NCBI RefSeq assembly: GCF_000722635.1
Contig: NZ_JOKH01000002.1
Coordinates: 582,670-646,669, forward strand
From: Endozoicomonas numazuensis
Lineage (GTDB): Bacteria > Pseudomonadota > Gammaproteobacteria > Pseudomonadales > Endozoicomonadaceae
Direction: 5' to 3'
DNA length: 64,000 bases
Translations under genes and position numbers: made by a program
The notes under the pieces: model-generated
The model's database searches: none
What the model saw: only the letters and a program-made list of their open reading frames with translations
What the model was told of the DNA's origin: nothing
In this document: positions 59,346-64,000 of the stretch, one piece after another
How positions within the stretch are numbered: position 1 is the first letter of the stretch
How the letters are laid out: every line of letters starts with the position of its first letter

Positions 59346-60179
59346 TTACTTAACAGACAAACGGTTCAGTCTGAATCGACGCCTCAGAATAGCCTCAAAC
59401 CACGAAACAGGCAGCAGTCTTTTCAGACCCGGTAAGGCTCTGCTGCCGTTACCGACTCTCAAAATACCCTGATGACCTGGCGACTCCAACCATTTCGCGA
59501 TCTCTGACGCCACTTTTTCAGCCGGCGTAGGTCTGTCCTGAGAAGCATTCGCTCTCGCCCTGACACCCTCTTCAATAGGAAAATACAGAGAGCCCTTTGC
59601 AAACACCCGATCCAGGGCAATATTAGCATTCTCAGCAAATCGTGACTGAATCGCTCCGGGGAGGACCGTCAGTACTTTAATGCCAAAAGGTTGAAGTTCC
59701 ATCCTAAGAGCATCAGAAAAAGCATTAAAAGCAGCTTTTGAGGCACAGTAAAGTCCGGAGAAAGGCGTCGTCACCTCTCCTGAAATACTGCCAATATTGA
59801 TGATGACCCCTTCTTTATTGGCACTCATCTCTTGGATGACCTGGTTAGCCAGCAATACCGGAGCAAAAACATTGGTCTCAAACTGTTTCAGAAGTTCTTC
59901 ACGGGGTAACTCAGCCACTGCTCCCATGCCACCATACCCGGCATTATTGATCAGGATATCCACCTTGCCATCCTCTGCCCTTATCTCCTCCAATACCCGG
60001 GTAATCTGCGCTTCATCGGTCACATCCAACTCTGCAGTTTTGATGCCTTGTTCGGACAAAGATTGAATCGACTCCAGATTTCTGGCTGTAGCCCACACTT
60101 TATATTTTCTTTGATTCAACTCCAGGGCAAGCGCAAGGCCAATGCCGGAGGAACAGCCAGTAATCAGTACATTTTTCAT
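59346..60179 (-). CDS. short-chain dehydrogenase/reductase
   Basis: 277 residues from ATG 60179. Classical SDR: cofactor motif TGCSSGIG near the N-terminus, NNAG (INNAGYGGMG), catalytic SxGS...YCASK (Ser, Tyr, Lys) and a C-terminal hydrophobic/basic tail (FEAILRRRFRL). Oxidoreductase with NAD(P); substrate cannot be told. Ends 103 bp before the tRNA-Ser gene. Confidence 0.93.
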   Translation of the reverse strand: MKNVLITGCSSGIGLALALELNQRKYKVWATARNLESIQSLSEQGIKTAELDVTDEAQITRVLEEIRAEDGKVDILINNAGYGGMGAVAELPREELLKQFETNVFAPVLLANQVIQEMSANKEGVIINIGSISGEVTTPFSGLYCASKAAFNAFSDALRMELQPFGIKVLTVLPGAIQSRFAENANIALDRVFAKGSLYFPIEEGVRARANASQDRPTPAEKVASEIAKWLESPGHQGILRVGNGSRALPGLKRLLPVSWFEAILRRRFRLNRLSVK

Positions 60180-60325
60180 TGCTTTATTCTCTGGGGGGCT
60201 ACAGGACAACAGCCATCCCGAACAGGTTACCTATAATAACGCCACAATAAACTCATTTTCTTCTTGCAGGCCAACGTGAACGTCAAGGGTCTCTACCTCC
60301 CTCTTCTGCCCTACTTTGTACTTTC

Positions 60326-60517
60326 TTACTCTTTACCTTTGACATTGCCCTGAGTGATCCGCATTTTTTTATCAGCAACCCTGATACAGGCTCCGTGCAT
60401 CACTACTTCAAACGAAAAGGTGGAAGGTTTTCTCTTCATAAAACGCTTAAGACCACCCAATCTCATGCATTCGGCTGGTCCATGGTGCCTAACAGTCAGG
60501 AACTGGCCATCTTCCAC
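60326..60517 (-). CDS. small protein after rmuC, family uncertain
   Basis: 63 residues with a GTG start and no clear ribosome site. GQFLTVRHHGPAECMRLGGLKRFMKRKPSTFSFEVVMHGACIRVADKKMRITQG has a faint FeoA/SH3-like look. Located 37 bp after the rmuC stop, so may be cotranscribed. The remaining 60210-60325 shows nothing. Confidence 0.4.
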   Translation of the reverse strand: MEDGQFLTVRHHGPAECMRLGGLKRFMKRKPSTFSFEVVMHGACIRVADKKMRITQGNVKGKE

Positions 60518-60554
60518 TAATTAAACACCGTCGTGTATTTTCAGCACAACTTGA

Positions 60555-62045
60555 TCATTCTTCAATATCATCGCTGAAAGCCTGTTCAGACTCGATGGCG
60601 ATATCACTTCCCAAATCTGCGGTTTCCAGCGTCTGTCTGGGTAGCTCTTTTTTAACCCGAACACCTAACGTTAAGAACTGATCGGCCTGAGAGATTAGAT
60701 TACCCCGGCCATGTTTCAGCGTGCCCATTGCATCATCATAAGTGCCTCTGGCACTAGTCAGCTGCTGATCCAACTTTTCCATCTTCTCTACAAAAATACG
60801 AAGTTTGTCGTACACCTGACGAGCCTTGTCTGCCAGCTTACGGGCATTGGCATTCTGCCTCTCAATAGTCCAGAGGTTAGAAACTGTTCTGAGAGTGGCC
60901 AGAAGTGTTGTGGGCGTTACCACGACAATACGTTTCTCAAAAGCTTCATTGAATAACTGCTGGTCATGCTGAAACGCCACCAGAAAAGCCGGTTCAATAG
61001 GCATAAACATGAAGACAAAGTCCGGAGCTTTTATCTCTGGTAGCGAGGGGTAATCTTTTTCGTTGAGACTGCGAATGTGGTTTCTGATGCTCTGTATATG
61101 CCGCTTCAGAGCCACTTCACGCTCGGCATCCGTTTCAGCATTCACATAACTCAGGTAGTCCACCAGAGACACTTTGGAATCGATAATCAGATGCTTTTCT
61201 TCGGGCAGGTAGACGATAAAATCCGGTCGCTTGTTCTGGCCTTCTTCATCTTTAAAATTGGCTTCCCGCTCATACTCCTGCCCTTTGATCAGACCACTGC
61301 TCTCCAGAATCTTTTCAACCTGCAGTTCACCCCAGTTACCCTGGAGTTTCTTGTCGCCTTTCAGAGCTCTGGCCAGGTTGCCTGCTTCATCCGTAATTTT
61401 CTGGTTCAGATGATACAGGGTCTCCAATTGCTGTTTGAGCGCTGCTCGACCTTCGTTGTCCGCTTTTCTGGCTTCTTCCACCTTGTTTCGAAAATCACCC
61501 AGCTGTTCTTTGAAAGGTTTTAACAGATTTTCCAAACTCGCCTGATGCTGCTGTGAAACTGACTTGCTCTTGGCTTCCAGAATTTCATTGGCCAGATTAC
61601 CAAACTCTTCCTTGAGCGCCTGTTTATTCTCTTCTAACTGACGCAGTGACTTTTCGTTTTGCCGTTGTTGCTCTTCCAGCCTGACCTTCAGTTCCCGGAC
61701 CTGTTTTTCTGCTGTAAACCGGGCTTCCTGCTCATCCTGCTGTTTAAGCAAACCATCCCTGAGCAGTTCTTCTCTTTCCTGCACCCGACGCTTCTCATTA
61801 TTCAGAAGCGCTTCAAGCTTTCCTTTTATAATGTGCAGGTCACGATTATCCTGTTGCAGTTTGTTCCTTTCACTGGAAAACTGACCCTGCTCTGCGGTAA
61901 GTTCAGACATTCGGAGTCCCTGTTGCTGCACCTGTGCAGCCAGCTTTGCCATTCCGGCAGCCGCTCTTTGTCTGGCAAACAGCCAGGACAATCCGGAACA
62001 GATCAAGACCAACAGAATGGCCACAGCCATTTCACTTGAAGACAT
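60555..62045 (-). CDS. rmuC: DNA recombination protein RmuC
   Basis: 496 residues from ATG 62045 (the longer frame to 62192 lacks a signal). One N-terminal membrane helix (MAVAILLVLICSGLSWLF), a long coiled coil, then the RmuC domain: ALKGDKKLQGNWGELQVEKILESSGLIKGQEYEREANF, RPDFIVYLPEEKHLIIDSKVSLVDYLSYV, FVFMFMPIEPAFLVAF, VVTPTTLLATLRTVSNLWTIERQNANA. Limits chromosomal inversions; nuclease-like fold. Confidence 0.96.
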   Translation of the reverse strand: MSSSEMAVAILLVLICSGLSWLFARQRAAAGMAKLAAQVQQQGLRMSELTAEQGQFSSERNKLQQDNRDLHIIKGKLEALLNNEKRRVQEREELLRDGLLKQQDEQEARFTAEKQVRELKVRLEEQQRQNEKSLRQLEENKQALKEEFGNLANEILEAKSKSVSQQHQASLENLLKPFKEQLGDFRNKVEEARKADNEGRAALKQQLETLYHLNQKITDEAGNLARALKGDKKLQGNWGELQVEKILESSGLIKGQEYEREANFKDEEGQNKRPDFIVYLPEEKHLIIDSKVSLVDYLSYVNAETDAEREVALKRHIQSIRNHIRSLNEKDYPSLPEIKAPDFVFMFMPIEPAFLVAFQHDQQLFNEAFEKRIVVVTPTTLLATLRTVSNLWTIERQNANARKLADKARQVYDKLRIFVEKMEKLDQQLTSARGTYDDAMGTLKHGRGNLISQADQFLTLGVRVKKELPRQTLETADLGSDIAIESEQAFSDDIEE

Positions 62046-62215
62046 GCACGCACTCTCATCAGTACAGGGTAAATAATCACAACCAGCAGTGACTTGATAA
62101 TCACTGATAGTATTTATGCACATTACGGTATTTTTACCGAAATCAACAGGGTAGCGCTGTCTGACCACAGAGCTTGTCAGAGTAATGGCCAAACCTTTCA
62201 GCTGATTGGTAGTTT

Positions 62216-62689
62216 ATGAACAAGAACCAGATTCAGGAAGCCCTCGTCACGGCAATGGAGCAGCAATGGCATTCCGCATTAAATGCCGCCAACCAGGCCC
62301 ACAAGACCGCCAGTGACAGTGAAAACAAGCCGGAACACCAGTATGACACGCTGGCCCTGGAAGCGGCCTACCTGGCCCACGGCCAGTCTGAAAGAGTGCT
62401 GGAACTGGAACAGAACCTGTTGAAGGCTCGAAAGCTCATCATGAAAGAGTATTCAGTGGACGATCCCATTGGCCTGTGTGCTCTGGCAGTCCTTCAGGAT
62501 GCAAAAAAGCATGAAGAGTACTTTTTTATCAGTCCTGTCGGAGGAGGTATGCAACTATCGATAGCGGGAAAAACCATTACCGTCATCAACCCCGACGCAC
62601 CGGTTTCCAGAAAACTGATCGGTAGCTATCTGGGTGATGAAATAGAACTCCCCACAGGACACTGGCAAGAAATAATAGCCCTCTATTGA
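62216..62689 (+). CDS. GreA/GreB-like protein
   Basis: 157 residues. N-terminal coiled region (HKTASDSENKPEHQYDTLALEAAYLAHGQSERVLELEQNL) and a C-terminal FKBP-like GreA/B domain (YFFISPVGGGMQLSIAGKTITVINPDAPVSRKLIGSYLGDEIEL). This is a known short GreA/B-like family in gammaproteobacteria; it may act on RNA polymerase. Overlaps the next gene by 4 bp. Confidence 0.85.
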   Translation: MNKNQIQEALVTAMEQQWHSALNAANQAHKTASDSENKPEHQYDTLALEAAYLAHGQSERVLELEQNLLKARKLIMKEYSVDDPIGLCALAVLQDAKKHEEYFFISPVGGGMQLSIAGKTITVINPDAPVSRKLIGSYLGDEIELPTGHWQEIIALY

Positions 62690-63180
62690 GCACGACAATG
62701 ACGTCACTGAAACAATTGATCAACAACAAACTGATTCAGCCTGTTATGGGGTTGTTGAAACAGGGTCTGACTCCGGAAGCACTCGCCAGTAGCCTGGCTT
62801 GTGGTGCAGTCATCGCCTCTTTTCCAATCTTTGGTATTACAACAGGAATTTGTATCCTGGTAGCTGCCATATTTCGCCTGAATCAGGTCGCTATCCAGAT
62901 CGCTAACTACTGCGCCTATCCTTTGCAGTTTTTATTATTCATTCCTTTTTTAAAAATGGGAGGATGGCTTTTTGACCTGCCAGCGCTCTCTATTAATCCG
63001 GCCGACGCTTTTTCACTGGCTGGTGAGAACTTTGGCCTTTTTCTAGAGCAATATGGCATTGCTCTTCTTGCTGCCTGCGCGGCCTGGCTGCTGCTGGCCA
63101 TCCCTGCAGCTTTTGTGCTCAGCAAAGTGCTTTCTGTCATACTTCGCAATACATTAACCCGGACTTCCCCCCATGAGTAA
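62686..63180 (+). CDS. DUF2062 membrane protein
   Basis: 164 residues. LTPEALASSLACGAVIASFPIFGITTGICILVAAIFRLNQVAIQIANYCAYPLQFLLFIPFLKMGGWLF is the DUF2062 signature; two to three membrane segments. Start either ATG 62698 or GTG-type at 62686. Function unknown; overlaps the next gene. Confidence 0.9.
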   Translation: MSTTMTSLKQLINNKLIQPVMGLLKQGLTPEALASSLACGAVIASFPIFGITTGICILVAAIFRLNQVAIQIANYCAYPLQFLLFIPFLKMGGWLFDLPALSINPADAFSLAGENFGLFLEQYGIALLAACAAWLLLAIPAAFVLSKVLSVILRNTLTRTSPHE

Positions 63181-63730
63181 AGAGATTGAAGCCGTACGCC
63201 AATGGCTTAAAGAAGTAGTGATTGGTCTGAATCTCTGCCCTTTTGCCGCCTGGCCAGAGCAACACAATCAGATTCGTATCACCCTTTCAACAGACACCAC
63301 AGAAGAAGCTCTATTGGAGACACTGCAGTCTGAGCTGACGCTTGCAGACGAAACACCTGCCAGTGAACTGGAAACGACCCTGATAGTCATTCCGGACATG
63401 CTTCAGCACTTTGATGACTACAACCAGTTTCTTCATCACGTAGACGCCCTGCTGCGGGGCTTTCACTGGGAAGGAAAATTTCAGGTAGCCAGCTTTCACC
63501 CTCAATACTGCTTTGCCGACACCCATCCGGAAGACGATGAGAACCTGACCAACCGGTCTCCTTATCCTCTCCTGCACATTATCCGGGAAGATAGCTTGGA
63601 AAAAGCGATTGCTAACTACCCGGATCCTGATGGTATTCCTGATAGAAACATTGAACAGATGAATACTCTGACAATGGATGAAAAATTGAAGCTATTTCCA
63701 TACCTGTTTGCCAAAGCCGATAAAGATTGA
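63173..63730 (+). CDS. DUF1415 family protein
   Basis: 185 residues. VRQWLKEVVIGLNLCPFAAWPEQHNQIRI, DYNQFLHHVDALLRGFHWEGKFQVASFHPQYCFADTHPEDDENLTNRSPYPLLHIIREDSLEKAI is the family pattern. Conserved in proteobacteria, function unknown. ATG overlaps the DUF2062 stop. Confidence 0.95.
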   Translation: MSKEIEAVRQWLKEVVIGLNLCPFAAWPEQHNQIRITLSTDTTEEALLETLQSELTLADETPASELETTLIVIPDMLQHFDDYNQFLHHVDALLRGFHWEGKFQVASFHPQYCFADTHPEDDENLTNRSPYPLLHIIREDSLEKAIANYPDPDGIPDRNIEQMNTLTMDEKLKLFPYLFAKADKD

Positions 63731-63788
63731 TCTGCAAATTTGTCTGAAACGGGTTGATCGGAACCGGCAGAAATAGAAGACAGAAGGG

Positions 63789-64000
63789 TTAATATTGATC
63801 GGTAATTTCAAACTGGTCTTTAAACAGTTTCCAGATACCCGCATCGGTTTTAACCCACTCTTCCAATGAAATGCACCCCTTTCCCATATTCATGGTCCAG
63901 TTAGCACCCAACTGGACTTTCGTGTCGTCTATTTGCTTCAGCCAGATTTGGTGATACTCAAGGCTTGTGGCACCTGACTGTAGAAAGGGGCGCCAGAAAT
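63789..64000 (-). CDS. partial protein at window edge
   Basis: The last 69 codons of a minus-strand gene that continues past the window: QSGATSLEYHQIWLKQIDDTKVQLGANWTMNMGKGCISLEEWVKTDAGIWKLFKDQFEITDQY-stop. Open to the edge, with ordinary codon use. Family not recognised. Confidence 0.6.
   Translation of the reverse strand, partial: FWRPFLQSGATSLEYHQIWLKQIDDTKVQLGANWTMNMGKGCISLEEWVKTDAGIWKLFKDQFEITDQY

Overview
This window looks like a chromosomal segment of a marine gammaproteobacterium. Its ordinary genes (general secretory pathway, RmuC, GreA/B-like, DUF2062, DUF1415) fit Oceanospirillales such as Endozoicomonas. That placement is inference from gene content, not from a marker gene. The window is dominated by mobile and accessory DNA.

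Layout. (1) 1-2460: the tail end of a prophage-like element that lies mostly off the left edge. It has an IS630-family insertion sitting in the element's serine-recombinase gene, the small HTH gene that follows the recombinase, a HigBA-type toxin-antitoxin pair, and a tRNA-Arg(ACG) with its terminator. (2) 2460-12217: a polymorphic-toxin locus on the minus strand. A 2169-residue Rhs/SpvB-like protein with seven Ca-binding DxDxDG repeats ends in a lipase-like GHSLG domain. Downstream lie two orphan copies of its C-terminal tip and three paralogous small lipoproteins that behave like immunity genes. One lipoprotein is split by an ISAs1 element with a clear 10-bp target duplication. (3) 12317-22746: a type II secretion system, with gspC-like divergent from gspD-H-I-J-K-L-M-G-E-F. 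The Rhs gene follows gspC on the same strand, which makes it a candidate substrate. (4) 22766-58748: a lambda-type siphoprophage of about 36 kb. Tail and head genes run leftwards up to the terminase. A small plus-strand cassette, lysis genes, a ParB-methylase, a replication module (HTH, Sak4-like, SSB-like, RepA-type primase-helicase with iteron-like repeats), an unknown two-gene operon and a DUF2924/serine-recombinase/HTH integration cassette follow. (5) 58749-59242: a second identical tRNA-Arg copy, then tRNA-Ser(GGA). (6) 59346-64000: ordinary chromosome (SDR, rmuC, GreA/B-like, DUF2062, DUF1415).

Main points of interest. An AT-rich two-gene module (33265-35320), resembling the GapS4 anti-phage defence family, is inserted backwards between the prophage tail-tube and tape-measure genes, where the tail-assembly chaperone genes should be. 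The two prophage ends are near-identical except for a swapped cargo cassette between the integration module and the tRNA: HigBA on the left, an LRAT-fold protein on the right. The Rhs locus shows repeated toxin-tip/lipoprotein pairs. Three separate short-repeat clusters in the prophage (near 45.4, 48.7 and 53.3 kb) look like packaging, replication or regulatory sites and are not explained by genes. No CRISPR array or rRNA was seen, and no exact att core could be fixed.
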